From Capitulum mitella (lineage: Eukaryota > Arthropoda > Thecostraca > Pollicipedomorpha > Pollicipedidae): 64,000 bases of DNA. The first letter of the stretch is position 1. Every line of letters starts with the position of its first letter. Location of the stretch: the NCBI GenBank assembly GCA_030062745.1, contig CP099844.1:20398596-20462595 (forward strand), written 5' to 3'. The position numbers were made by a program, and so were the translations under genes. The notes under the pieces were generated by a model. It did no database searches and had not been told where the DNA came from. It saw only the letters and a program-made list of their open reading frames with translations. Below, in pieces: positions 11,651-24,627 of the stretch.

Positions 11651-14068
11651 ACACAGTCAGCAGGCAGAACGTCGAGAGAAAAGGCATATTGTTTCTTTTT
11701 CTCCTGATTTCTTCTCACCCTATCCCCTAAATTAGGATTCAAAAGATCCAGAGGCAGATCAGATCTTCAGATCACAGATCTGCCCCGAAACAGCTCGGCC
11801 GAGGAGACATGCGTTGTGCTGTGCGGTGTGGTTCGGTAGCGAAACAGGAAACTCGCTACTTTGGTGTGGATGCTACTTGCGGTCTGTTTCCGTAGCTTCA
11901 TTTTAACCTTTGGACGCTACGCTCTACCAAACCGTTGGACTTTGGCGACAACACCGGCGATGTCAAATGTACAACACCGTTCGCGCGACAGAAGGTTTGA
12001 AAAGTTTCTGACATGAAGCATTGTGCATTGTCCGACACTGGCGTCTTTAATAGCCTCTAGCAAGCAAATGAAGTGCACAGATGATCTATCGTCTGTTTAT
12101 TCATCTTATCGAATTATCGTGACCTCCGAGGTACATGTCCGGGCCGGATAAATATCGAGCCATTTGGAATGTGCGTCATTTATAATGAAAAACGTCCAGC
12201 CACTCAGTGGGCCACAATAATATATGCGATGACGGATACTGATCTACTTTGGCGACTTTACTGTGAGCCTGTAGTCTCCGCCCCATGCTCCTCGTTTGCG
12301 GAATTACTCCCCAGTCATTTTTCCTCAAAATAGGTTCTGGCAAGCGGTGACCGATCAAACCTGACAAAAAGAGGGGCAGATGTGTTGTTGGGTGGAAAGC
12401 AAATTACTTTTAAGATACGTTTGGAGCTCACCCCAAATGTGCCTTGGACTATTTTCGCGACTAGACAAGATGGCACCGATAATATTTTAGATGCTGTGGG
12501 AGACAGGTGTCATTTCCATACCAGAAATTCAGAACAAAAACGCTTGAGGAGCGATCGTTAATCTGTGGGACTCTTATCTTGCTGTTATCGGCACCTGCTG
12601 CCATATCACCCGTATGCCGGCCGACCTACCTTGCAGGTAACCACGCGTGTTCGGGTTGCGTGGGAGACACGACTACTGCCGTTGCATAAGTGAGTAACTC
12701 ATCTCATACTGGGGTTTTTCGTGTTATCTGTGTGATTTGAGCGGTTCAAGATGACACAGTTGTGGCACTTCCAGGAAATATAAGTTTGTTTTGGTTTTTG
12801 TTACTGTGCACTGACTGAGCCACGATCACAAATGGAGTTTTGCTCAGTGAACTAGGCTCTGGGGGACAAAAGTTTAAGATTTGTTGACAGATTCAATGAT
12901 GCGATGCAGACGCACCTGGGGTTGAATATGAGGTCTCGAATGTGTGACTCTGAAATTGGAACTCTTCATGCCGGAAATTACTCTCACTGTATGTCATATG
13001 AGTGGCATGTCCAAACCATGTCATTTTCTGGATAATGTGATTTGATATCTTGCAAACGACAGAGTCAGGGCTTGCCATAGGAGTCGGGCGGCAGACAGCT
13101 GGGCGATGACGAGTGCAGGCGAAATATGTGTGATACCACGTGGCGTTACGGCCGATGGCCGGAATTATCGACTCATACACGACAAATGCTCCCCTTCCAT
13201 ATAAACAACGAAGCAGGAAACGTTTTCGAATGTGTTGGGGAATGGGGACAAGGTTATCACAGGGTAACTGCAGTCCGTACAACACAAACGGCCAATGTTA
13301 AACTGTGCAAAATAGAGTACCGACCTCCGGACATTTTCTTCTTTATTTGTATTATATTGTCAATTCCGACTCCCTGATTCTAAATATGTTGCCAGAGCTG
13401 CAAAAATCGCAATGGACATTGTTCTGTTCAGTCTTCAAAGTGGCGCCCGACTTAAACACCTTCGTCCAAATTAAATATGTCAGGCACTCAATTGCCACTT
13501 CGTTGGGGAGGCCAGTTATCCCACAGAGCCTCCCACTGCCACAGAGCCGACACATAACAATCCCCCAGTTAGCTCGGAGCGCAAACGCTATAATAACCCT
13601 CGCCAATCGAGGGGGTGCAACCTCATCGGTTTTTCCGTGACAAACGCTGAGCTAGTCGGCAGAATGTGCTGAAATTTTGGCTACCTGGGTTTTGAGCCTT
13701 TCTTCATGTGCCCTGAAACCTTTCAAATTAGAGTGTTTTCAGTTCACTAAGCTGTGACCTCATTTTCGCGGGCCTGTAGGTGTCACGATGTAGAAAATCT
13801 GAATCTTACCGTTTTAAAATGTGTTGCTGGTTTCAGATCAAATTGTTGTTTGTTAGTGGTTCCAGAGGCACCACACGGTTATGAGGCGACTTCTACCCAT
13901 TGCAAGGCCCAGGCTGTCTCAGGTCAGGGTCACGTCGGGTCACACTCCGTGAAAATCTATGTATTGCGACTTTCCTTTCAAAAAGTTCTTTAAGGCATCA
14001 TATAGTTATATGAGAACATGGTTCAACTCTGTAGCGGGTACGAGGCCATTGGAGGAGGTTGTGCCAGG
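11651..14068. other. Unassigned stretch
   Basis: Small inverted repeat GGCAGATC...GATCTGCC at 11753-11784. The minus ORF 12893-13285 (130 codons) has no recognised domain. No convincing exons. Confidence 0.5.
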
Positions 14069-14265
14069 TCAAGTTCCGGAATTCGTCTTAAGTGATGGAA
14101 CTTGATCTTTCATCATGCAACAAAACCTCCATGTCAATGGAGTCCGTTCAAGGTCATTCCAGTTCAAGGTCGAGATGACCTTGCCTGACCTCATGTGATC
14201 TTCCCCGACCACTAAGACACCATTGTGGTCTACGTGGACCTTATACAGCGTTTCTTTGTGAATGC
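14069..14265 (-). CDS. Candidate terminal coding exon, unknown protein
   Basis: On the minus strand a pyrimidine-rich acceptor (cacggttctttcag) ends at 14266. About 65 codons follow to a stop at 14069, including IHKETLYKVHVDHNGVLVVG and GKVISTLNWNDLERTPLTW. The layout G[V/T][L/F]...SG[K/Q]...L loosely parallels the candidate at 38820-39066. It contains two copies of TCAAGGTC, so repeat origin is possible. Unrecognised. Confidence 0.25.
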
Positions 14266-15340
14266 CTGAAAGAACCGTGCAAAATACGTATGCAAAATAC
14301 AAAATGGATCTGGCCTCGTTTGACTTCCAGTGGAATATGTCGTTTCCATACTGCTGACGTTTGAAAACCAGATCTTCTTTCATGTCGTCTTCAGATTTAC
14401 ATCTCCTAGCATGATCGCAAACTCGATCGGTTCAGCGGAAGGACACGTAGTTGCCTCGGAACCTCTGTAGAGATGGAGGGCAAAAGTGATTTTTTACCTC
14501 GTTCCTTTCTATGCGTTGCCACAGGCCTGGCGTTAAATGTTGCCCAAAGTTGGGGCAACTGTTCTCCCCCCTCCGTCCTCCCTCGCTGGTTCCTACGTCC
14601 CTGAAGACAAGTCATTTTTTAGTTGGTAGGTCTGTTAGTTATGAACAGTTTTCAACATCATACAGTGCCGTTAATGGCAATTACCGACACTAGAGTTAGC
14701 GTTGTCAAAATAGTTACGAGAGCGGTAGTAATCAAAAGGAGGTTGGTTTACCACGACGTTTACGTTACAGCTAGTATGGACCAGTTAGAACACTTCTGTT
14801 GAATGCCAGTGTCGCTTTGGCGTGGGCTCTTGAGAGAAAAGGAAACGTCACGGCTTTGCACAAGACGCTGTCCTTAAAGGAGCCGCACTAGTGTAGGCGA
14901 GGGTCTACAGTCAATACAGTTAAAATGTTTAACAGTCAGTCCTTCCAACCCGCCCCATCAATAAGCAACGACCCGGCAACAAATTACGGCACATATAACG
15001 CGAATGTCATCTGCGCAATGAGCTCCCTCAAACATGCGTGAATTCTGATCAAATGAATGTGGGAAAAGACTAGAAGGCAATCCGAAAAGTTGAATCGGCT
15101 CCCAGCCTGTGGGTACTGGGGGATCGCTTGATTACCTGCGTGCCCTGACGCCTCTTATTTCTATGCTTTGGAAATCTCTGCCCGCCCAAAACGCTGCCAT
15201 CATCTTGGCGTCTGCCTTTGGCAAATTTCTGGAATCGGCCTTTTTAAACGAATTAATTGTTGATTGAATTCCATGTCTGTAATGTTGGACTACTCGCACA
15301 TTAACGTCGACAAACAGTGTGAATGGCACCATTCGTTATG
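14266..15340. other. Unassigned stretch
   Basis: No repeats or exons recognised beyond the candidate exon at its left edge. Confidence 0.5.
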
Positions 15341-15840
15341 CTCACCAGCAGCGGAACGCCTTGCAACAACGGGGACACCATAGCGGAACAGCATTTTTCT
15401 ACAAGTGAAATGAAAATTAGTATATTTCTAGGATTTACTGGGAGACGTTATGTCCCAGCGATTACCACGTTCCCCTACTCGTGCCTCTGCGACGTTAGCC
15501 GGCCGGGGAGCCGGATACTGCGGAGGGGGAAACGAATGCAGTCCAGATGGGCTCTTGAGAAATGCCTAAGATCGCTGAAGTGCCGAAAACCGCCGAAAAC
15601 AATATAACTCCGCCGAGCAGCCGTTGGACCGGGACCACGGGAACCGTCAGTGAGTAGACGGCGACAATACACCAAAATGTACCGCGGAACTGCCGGCCGC
15701 CAACGAAGCCCGCCGGCGCCTGGGGGTTTCGTGACGTGAAACAGCCTCGGGCACGTTTCAAGACCACTTTACCTTCCGGCTCAAATATCTTGTGAACTAA
15801 ACGTCGTACAGCAGTATGAATGGAATAATAGTATATATAT

Positions 15841-15882
<42 letters not shown>

Positions 15883-15992
15883 CAGCATATAATATATAGT
15901 ACACAATAGAATAATAGTATATAATGATAACAGTCTGCAGTTCTATCGGATGGGCGTAACAGCAAAAAATCGGTCACCATTCTATTGACGGG
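15341..15992 (-). repeat. ~0.6-kb dispersed repeat, copy 1
   Basis: Matches 24628-25197 in the same orientation: tagcggaacagcatttt.ctacaagt near the start, gtgccgaaaaccgccgaaaa in the middle, gtagacggcgacaatac and the ttccggc...gaacta segment near the end. Minus-strand ORFs of the two copies share IVFGGFRH and RARG.xT.RN.QA patterns across a frameshift, so the family may derive from a protein-coding element. The class is not recognised. Confidence 0.6.
15829..15879 (+). repeat. (TA)n microsatellite
   Basis: A nearly perfect TA run sits inside the ~0.6-kb dispersed repeat at 15341-15992. The sister copy at 24628-25197 lacks it. Confidence 0.9.
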
Positions 15993-18900
15993 GCCGCCGC
16001 AGGTTGGTACGGTCTTCGCTCTATCTGCCCTGTAAAAAACCCGTTGGGCACTATCTTATGCAATTAAACGTTAACTGCGAGACAGGACGCACAAAATGGT
16101 GTCATATCAGTGAACAAGGCTCAACTCCCGCATATTTATCACAAAACGATTAAAACAAATCGAAATCTTAAAAATGGGCATACCTTCCGGACCACAACGG
16201 AAATGTGCACCTTTATGCGGGGTTTTGAACTGAGATAACAGATTTGTAGCTCGGATGCGGAAATCATATGATCATCAAAGCTCGTTTGCCTCAGAGTCTT
16301 CCTTTGCGATGCACGAAAAAATTATGTGGACGATTTTGAGAGGGAGTGCTAGATTTGGGGAAATGTTAGATATGCGGTGACGTCATAGTCCTTGGCCAAC
16401 CTCGGACAAGAGCGTTGACTTCGTTGCGGTTGCCAGCGGTTGCCAGTCATGGGAATAATGGTGGTCGGAGTTCCGAATCATGCGATTGAAATGTAGCGTG
16501 TGTCGTGTCACGGGACCCGCTCTTTCGTGAGTGTTTGTCACTGTGATAGGACCTAAGAGCAATACAATTCTTTCCATCGAACCACCGAACAACGAACCAT
16601 CGCTCTTCACTCGGTTTAGAATTGTCTTTGCAGCGCATCGTTTGCATATATTTGTTTAAAAGTAAGTCCTGGAGACACGACGTCCCATCACTGCGTGTCT
16701 GACGCCACTCGCAAAAATTTCATCATAGTGATAAATACTTCTTTCATCAAAATTTTTACATTTCTTAGGTTTCATGACAAAGACAAATAACGGATCGGTA
16801 TCTCTGTACCCTGTCCAGTCATTTCTTAATATCTGCTAGATTCCGACCAGGGTGAAAATTGGTCTCCCTTTAAGAAGAGAGCATCCGGATTCCTTACCTA
16901 ACCTTTGTCCAGAACTGAGAGTCACCGAGACCGGATTTTTTATGGCAGCAGTGTGCCCAATAAATGCTGGCCGGATGTTCTTTGAGCGCGTGTCTGAAGG
17001 CGGAGCCCGTAGCGTGCGCGAAGTCAGCCATGACGTGGAGGCGCTGGCAAGTCGCCCCAGAGATGCACGTCTGCGCGTTAAGTTGTTTTCCTTGCTTCGA
17101 TCGGTGCATTTCATTGCGTGGCCCGTCATTCAGGGCGGCGAGGGGCGGCGCAGCGCGGCCCGGGTCGGCTCACCATTCGGAACGCGTGCCGTGTAAGAGC
17201 TGGCGAACGTGACATTGCTGACGAGCCAGGATCAAAGTCGCGCTGCCGGCAGGAGCCACCTCCAGCCGTCCGGGTCATCTGGCGACGGCCTACGCGGGCA
17301 CTCAGCCCATTAGCTCATCAGGAATTCGTGCGTGGTCGGCACACGCTCAGTTTCCTGTTCAGATCAGCGGTGGCTTCTGTCGCAGATCAGAAGAGCCCCG
17401 AGGCCCTGCACCACCGGAGTCGTCTGATGCCGAGAAACGACAGCGCAACCGTATTCGGTGGTCGCGCCAGTTTAATTGGCACGAGAGCAGTTCCAAGCAT
17501 GCGCCTTTCTGTTTGATTCTAGTCATATCACTTTTAGATGAAATACACAACACGACATGACTAAACTAATTGAAAACTAAATGACTTAACGGCTAAGGAT
17601 GCTGCGTTATTTATTTGCAATGAGGCTCGTAATTTGGCCTGGGCAATCCATAGCTTAAGAAGTACAGAAAGATTAGCCAGAGCAAATACAAACTCTAAAT
17701 AAGAGATGAGGGCGATTATGAAGAGAAACTTGACCGTTTCGTCCAGTTTCGTGAACGTTTAGGCATTAACCGTGGTTATCAGGTCCATGATGCAGTTGTA
17801 GAGAACACATTGGTCCGAAAATTTAAAGGCCGCTTGCAAGGATATTTAGTTCACATCGTTTATCTCTTAGCGATCCTCCTTCTGACTGACAGTTTTGCGC
17901 CCTAGAAACAATGTGAACCCGGACAATATCGCAGAGTCGAGAGCAAGATTCTTCTGATGTCTATTTATATCTTTGCCTCTTTCGGATGGGGATCTTGGTT
18001 CGTAAAAAAGATGGAGATGTTCCGAAAGATTCTTAAGGAAATGCTGAGCATCGAGTGAGATGAGCACAGAAAATGTTTGTTCATTTTTGCGTTTGAATTA
18101 GGAAGCGCAGTCTATTGAGCCAGACATCAAGTCTCGTGCCATGCATTGTGTCTTGTCTCACGTCAGTCAGTCGTCTGACACCACATGTGAGCTTTTCTTC
18201 TGGGCTAATTGGCATCAAACACGGTAACTAGTGCCGGGCAAGCAAAAAGGAGCCGTTCATTACAGCTTGATGCTGAATTTCCTGGCCAGCCAGAAGGCAA
18301 AGCTCCGAAATAAAAAAAAATCAAGAAAGTTTTCGATTTAAGATAAATCATTAAGGCGACTGCTGCAGTTCCTGTGCATACGGTGACAAGCTTAAAAATG
18401 AAAGTGTGCATTGCTTGCTATGGGTCTGAAGGCGTTCAAAAGTTTCAACACTGATTTGTGCCTCTTCACGAGAGGGCCTCTCAGTCGGCGCACCCACACC
18501 AGAGGGTTTGTCGGCATGCAGGGACGAGGGACATGATGGGTCTACAACCTGATGAGATGGGTCGTCATATCAGCTTCAGGTTCATCACATCATCGCATTC
18601 ACGTGGGGGTCGACTTCGTAACCACAACGTAAAGTACTGATGGCACGGGCGGCTTCAAATTTGAGCACGTGCCTAAGGCCGATGCGAGGAGTGAAAAGTG
18701 CGTAACAGTGAAATATGCAGGTTTATTCAACACGGCTTTCCGACTTTGCTGCGCTGCTGCTGTGTAACATTTTAACATTACGTTAACAAGTGGTGGTAAT
18801 AACGCAGTATAACTAACTAGACATGATGCACGTAATAGGATTTGCGCTGTCGACGCTCGAACCGAAGCTACAGTTCTTCGATGTGCCGCCAAGCAAAATC

Positions 18901-20743
18901 AGTTCGCCACGCAAGATCAGGCACGGTGTATGGACGGTCGCAAATGGCAGTACACGAAAAATCGTATTTCGGCAAAAGTCATGACAGACGAGCCTGGGCT
19001 ACAAGAACAAAGGAAACCATGACTTGGCTTTTGGCCGTTCTGTGTCCCTAGTACAAAACATCGCAAGCTAACAATCTCGGTCTTGCTAAAGCCGTCTGGC
19101 CAGATGTCTTGAGTCATTTGATGCAGTTTTATGGAGTTAATAGAGATCTGCATATCATACCGTTTTGACAGCGCTGTGCAATAATGGTCATTACTTGCAC
19201 CGTCGGAAATTTCTGAAAATTGTGGAGAGTATCAGGATTTCGGGCGAATAGGATTACGAACAGGATTTTGAAAACTTGTTTTGTGTAAATGTCATAAGCC
19301 TAATATTAAGCCATCTGAAAAGTGGGAAGGTCTTAACTAGAACTAAGAGTTTCAGTGTTTTGTGCACTCGAGTAGTCGGAGGGGAACGTTGCAACATTCC
19401 GACTAACTATCTGAATAATCTGAAATCAGTGTCATTTAACCCTGACTTGGGGTAAGGCTGGCGTTAGACGACGTCACTTGCATCGTTACCCTCTAACTCC
19501 ACAACCAAACGGTGCAGCGTAGCCATATTTTTCAGTAGCCCTCACTATATCAACCGTGCACCTTCTGGTGCAAACAACTTTATCAAGGTCATCCAATGTC
19601 ATGTCAAAAATAACGACGTCAAGAGCATTGTTGAATGATTCTGACATTTCATCAATCTTTTGCGACGCTTTGATGTGGCGAGATGTCCGATAGTGTGCAA
19701 CATGTGTTGTAATGCCATGGGGTGTCAATGTAGAGCACCCATGCTTGCGCGGGGTAATTACTGGCCAGATTTATATGGTTGTGATTGTTGGAATATTGCA
19801 TAAATTTATGCACCATTTGTTGCCGTTATTAGAAGGCTTTCCGGTCCAAATATGAGTATTTCATGACATTTGACGCAGTTTTATGGAGTTAACAGAGATC
19901 GGCATGTCATACGAGGCATATTTAAAACTAGCATTAAATTGACATCTTTGTATAGCATGACCCAGATTGACCTGCCACCTTTTCCATTGACATGCATACA
20001 TAAGTATGTTACGCACACTTTCATGAAGCGCATGTGGCTTTAAGATGTCCATTTGTTCATTTCCAATGTCGAATTTGCACGCGAAAAACGACGTTCTCTA
20101 AGAAAGCAGATAATGAACTTTGATCTGATCTCTGGCCCGATGCATTATCTTCAGGTGAAGACATTTGACACGCCCGGGGTCGGCCGTCGAGGGCAATCGG
20201 TCACCGTTTAAATCAGTCAGATCGGTCCGCCGACTGCTGCGGTCTTGAGTGGAAACGTCCAGCACCCCTACCCGACCACTAAGTGGACGGTGGAGACATA
20301 CTCGCAAACTGCCAGGCTAATCTCAAAAGCAACGATCGTAAGCATGAGTGAAATCACACTGACTCACGATTGCATGAGTAAATATCAGGGCTCTGAATTC
20401 GAGACCGGCAACAGCGTCGGGTAGACGCTGGCCGGTGTCCAACGGCCGCGGCCGTGGTAGCGGCATGACGTCAGCGGCAGAGGGTACCTCTACTGAAATC
20501 CATACTACTGCGTAAACGGAGGCGCAAGCATTCGTATCATTACCATGGAAATGTTACGAAATCATTCGAAGAAGAGGCGGAAATCACGGGTTGGTGGTCG
20601 GCCCGACACCTGGCTGTGAACCGAATCCTTGATTTATGGGACTAATCCTATCTTTTGCAGCTCTTGGGCTTCACGTAAGGTTCGTGCTGATGCGTAACTC
20701 ACTACCTGCGAGCGTACATCTTGCCCTGGAAATATCGTGATCG
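15993..20743. other. Unassigned stretch with a GC-rich patch and a short duplicated motif
   Basis: 16950-17420 is GC-rich with several overlapping ORFs (16852-17196, 17118-17516) that cannot be assigned. A ~45-bp motif (gcagttttatggagttaa, then agagatc.gcat.tcatac) occurs at 19119-19163 and 19870-19914. TCAAGGTCA is at 19583-19591. A perfect 14-bp palindrome ACGGCCGCGGCCGT is at 20442-20455. Confidence 0.5.
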
Positions 20744-20815
20744 GTAACAGCTGGTGGCGCGCTGGTGTCCCCCTCCTGGTCATACGGGTTCGAGTCTACC
20801 CGGCGCTCGGTATTC
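20744..20815 (+). ncRNA. tRNA-like SINE head
   Basis: An A-box-like TGGCGCGCTGG (20755-20765) and a B-box-like GGTTCGAGTC (20787-20796) have tRNA-like spacing. Pairing of arms is incomplete, so it is not called a tRNA gene. A strong hairpin follows at 20850-20884. Confidence 0.4.
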
Positions 20816-21514
20816 GGAGCCCGGGTCAGCTGGCCTGCAACCGGCTGACCTGTTGGCTGGCCAGCCAGCAACGCTGGCCAACAGCTGCAACTGACCAAAA
20901 GAGGACCATCGCCAAAAGACTACCACGCGGTCGTGTCGCACCCTTGCCAGCGCACTAAACTTTCATCACGGAATGAGCCGTTACCTGGAATTGCTCGATC
21001 GGGTGTAGCCCGTAGGGTTCGGAGTGAGTGCAACAAGCAATGCTTAGCACGCGGCCCGATTCCTAGCATGGCCCCAGCAACCATTCGGATCAAATTTACA
21101 ACAACAACAAAAAAAACAGTGGTACGAATCTCCCCTCTTCCTTTCCACCTCTACGCCCACCTGCGTTTAGTCTCCTTCAAGAACTGCCTTCGACTCCGCG
21201 TTGCCCAGTCCTGGTCGGGCACGGACCACGCGTTTACAGATTACTCTCTGGTCTACGCGTCGCCCGACGAAACCCACCGCGCAGAGCCAGTGTCCCAGAG
21301 ACGGGGAGGAGGGTTCATGGGTCAGTATCATCGTCACTGTTGAATACTGCTCTCTCAGGCATACTACTACATAGAGGGCACATAAACGCTAGGCGTCACC
21401 CAAATTAGCATTTGGCATAGTTCTCTGTTAATGTCATTCTCAAAGATCTTCAGATCCCAGTACGGAATGCAGTAGAATGTTTGAATGCTTGCTTGAAACA
21501 TTTTTTCAGTGACT
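20816..21514. other. Unassigned stretch with a strong hairpin
   Basis: CTGTTGGC...GCCAACAG (20850-20857/20877-20884) encloses the palindrome GGCTGGCCAGCC (20855-20866). The plus ORF 20933-21343 (136 codons) has no recognised domain and lacks supporting splice or start signals. Confidence 0.5.
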
Positions 21515-22378
21515 TATAGCGAAAAAACAAAAGTTTTTTCGCTATAATTTCGGCGCCGTTTTTTCAAATGCCAAACCCGGAATATATATGTCGTAGAAGG
21601 GTGCCTTCTACTTGTATACCAAGTTTCAGCTTGATATCAGGTCGGGTCACGGAGCTATGACCTAAAATGTCAGTGCGCTTACCCTATACCGCAATAGCCA
21701 TAAAATGAAATATTTGAAATAGAGTGAATTCAAACGATTGAAAACGTTTACAGATAACATTAAATGCACACGAGATCATTCCAAGTGACTCCAAGGTCAC
21801 TGGGGGTCATTTAAGGTTAAAGGTCACAAGTTGATCTGAGAAACGTGTGACCATGACAGTTCCCCCTTTTTCATGTCCCTGGCAACGCCTATGCTAACAT
21901 TATACAAACATTGTAGTGCGATTTGTACTTCTTTAGTATAACATGACTAGCAGAAGCCAAAAAAAGGTGTTTGCCTCTTTTGTTCATTCAGTTGTTAGAA
22001 AACTGATCCTCCTAGTTTTGAAACCCTGTGAACGCCCATGAATTTTCTCAAAATTTCAGATGTGCGGACCCATGGTAAAAGCCTTATCCATAATCTCTCG
22101 ATTCATGCCAGTTTCATCGAAATCGGTCCATAAGCAACGGAGTTATAACAAGTCCAAAAGTAACCCCCATTTTGACATTTTTGCCCTCCTGTATCCACAC
22201 ATTTCAAAATTTTGAAAATTTGTTTTTATAAAAATGTAGTTCACGTCACGGCAAATCGATTGCCGTTTGTTGCGATGAAATCGGACAAGTAGTTCTCGAG
22301 ATCTCAGGGGGGGCCGAATCCGCCCCCCCCCCTGCCGGGAATCGACCATACCGTCTAGCCCTCCGGGAATGGGGTTAA
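21515..22378 (-). mobile_element. piggyBac-type MITE, truncated copy A (inverted)
   Basis: The right end (tccgggaatggggTTAA, 22362-22378) and about 860 bp of interior match the other copies in reverse orientation. The opposite terminus is missing: similarity starts abruptly near 21515, just before a cggcgccg segment. A short gcgaaaaaac / gttttttcgc hairpin sits at the break. It has the same agatctcag and cgcccccccc subterminal blocks as the intact copies. Confidence 0.8.
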
Positions 22379-24627
22379 ACAAGCGTATGCATTAGTGTTG
22401 TGAATGTTGGAAAAGACCGATATGTTGGGAAAGATGGATGAAGATGGATAGTGGATCTCCCATTGGATGGCTTTACATAACTTTAGCTCCTGTTTAACTT
22501 GGTTAGGTTTGAGCCGTTCGCGCAGATTACCAGTGGCTCATGATACGCATGTCTTTGCATATGCATCATTTCAACGAAAAGAATGAAACAAATGACTATG
22601 TAGAACTGCCGTGAGATAACCATACATCGTATGGCCGCAGAGGCGTAAAAGCGTTTCGTAATTGGGTGTGGGCAGGGGTCAGATTATTTTTGCTGGCCGA
22701 GGACCGAAGGGAGGAGGTGGTTAAGTTCCACAAAAATGTTTGGTTCGATATAGCATAAATATGTATTTATTGTCCTTAAGAATAGTGACAATGTAAAATG
22801 TCCTTGCAGGGGCTTGCTTGAAATGAGACTTGATTCTGAAACGTTGAAAATCTCCAGCTGGAATCCAGTGCAGGGCGAAATCCGTCCCCGCCCCCGACTT
22901 TATGTTTGTCGCGGATTGCCTGTTTTCACATACTTTAAATCGATGTCCAGTACGTCGTCAAAACGAAAATAAAACACGACAAATAAGATAACTTTTTTTT
23001 GAAGATATGACCCCGTCAACCGTAGGGCGGCAAAACCAGCCGATCGCCCTCCCCCCACGCCCCGCGCCAAACGTTGCCAACGACGATATTAGATGACGTA
23101 CGAGCGATCTGGCATTAAATGCTGTGCTAAATGCTTTGTTTACCAGCCATTGTGGCCCTTGGAATAGGGAATAAGTCTGATTTTGACATACTTTTGATCA
23201 GCTATGGTAATTACCCACGAAGAAGTCACAGAAACTGGGAAATCGACGGAATTTTGAACATTTGATTCGATCCGGCCTCAAAAGTGTTGCCCTAGGGTCA
23301 CGAAATTCGGACAAATGTAGTTGCCCACAGCCTTTCACTCACCCTGGTAGTTTCGTGTTTCTAGTTGGCTTCTGAGGTTGGGGAGAGGGGGTGGAAGTGG
23401 TGGAGAATGTCTCGTCTGTCCTCCAATGCGTGTAATTTTCACAGGTCCTCCATTGCACGTGTCAAAAACATAAATTCAAGTCGTTTACCAAACATAATTC
23501 CACACAGAGGTAATACTGAGATAGATGTTGGGTGTATCAAGCATTTTTAACTTTACGAACGTTTCGCAAGACAGGGGGTAAACTTTTTCACTGCCTGCTA
23601 CAATTAGAGTTCTGTCTCCCCCGACGGAGCCTAAATGCCGTTCAATGGCATCTTATTCAAGATATCGCTGACTTTGCGAGTATAGATTAGAATAGTCTTT
23701 ATACCTTCTCCAAGGTTGACAACTGATGGGTCATTTCCAGTAGCTTAATACCATCACCTTGCGCAACGCATTTCTCCGTGTGTTTCCGGTATGAACTACA
23801 AAGTCTGTATCCAATGTTCCCATGCAACCCATGTGCTCAGAAATGAGGGCAGAGAATAAAGAAACTAAACGGCTATCCATGGACGCGAACTTGTGGTTCC
23901 GCGTCACCCATTTCAGGTTAAACGATAATACCACTTGGCCAACCAAGAACACAGCGCAGCGCACGGCTGTGTTGGTCAAGTCGCTCGGAATCTAATCGCT
24001 ACGCCAATCAATGGGAAGCTGGTCCTCTCCATCTTACGGCGCACGAAACACATTCGCTCACTGGTCGACGTCTTAACAGCTGTCCGATCTACTACGAAAT
24101 GCAGCCTCTAAACATTCCCCCGACGTAACTGGCCACTTGTCAGCGAAGGGTGGTAAATGGTAATACTAACGTATGGTAACATAACTAACAGTGGTACACG
24201 TACGCACCCAGTAGAGGCGGTGAAAGGTCCGGCGAATGAAGTAAAAACCATAATGTTGGAAAATTTAGCAGTCCTGAGACGTCTTACTTCAGTGCCCAGA
24301 CTACTGCAACGTTTTTATCTCCCCGTGCTGGAAATAATGAATAATGAGAGCTACGCAATACTTTTTGATGGCCATGGTCATAGCCACGTACCCGGAGTTT
24401 TGCAAACGGAGGGCAACGTCGGTGAAATGACCATACTAAAAACAAACTTGACGGAAAAATACCTATTAAAGTGCATGATGTGTGACAAAGTGGCAACTCA
24501 GATAAACAGCAAACTCTACCCTCTGATTCCAAATCTGTTTCCAAAAATGGCATTATAATGCAAAAGGCTTTCATAAGCCTGTTAAGTACTGCCCGAATCA
24601 AACGGCCTGCGATTGTTCATCTCAGCC
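22379..24627. other. Unassigned stretch
   Basis: The longest ORF (24157-24558 plus, 133 codons) has ordinary composition but no recognised motif. C-run at 23050-23057. Nothing else supported. Confidence 0.5.

Noticed and set aside
9830..11735. Plus-strand ORFs (9830-10024, 10028-10273, 10708-11205, 11418-11735)
   Set aside because: They are antisense shadows of the minus-strand LINE reverse transcriptase, whose motifs are clear.
24157..24558. 133-codon plus ORF
   Set aside because: Composition is unremarkable, with no domain or splice-site support; its length is compatible with chance in 64 kb.
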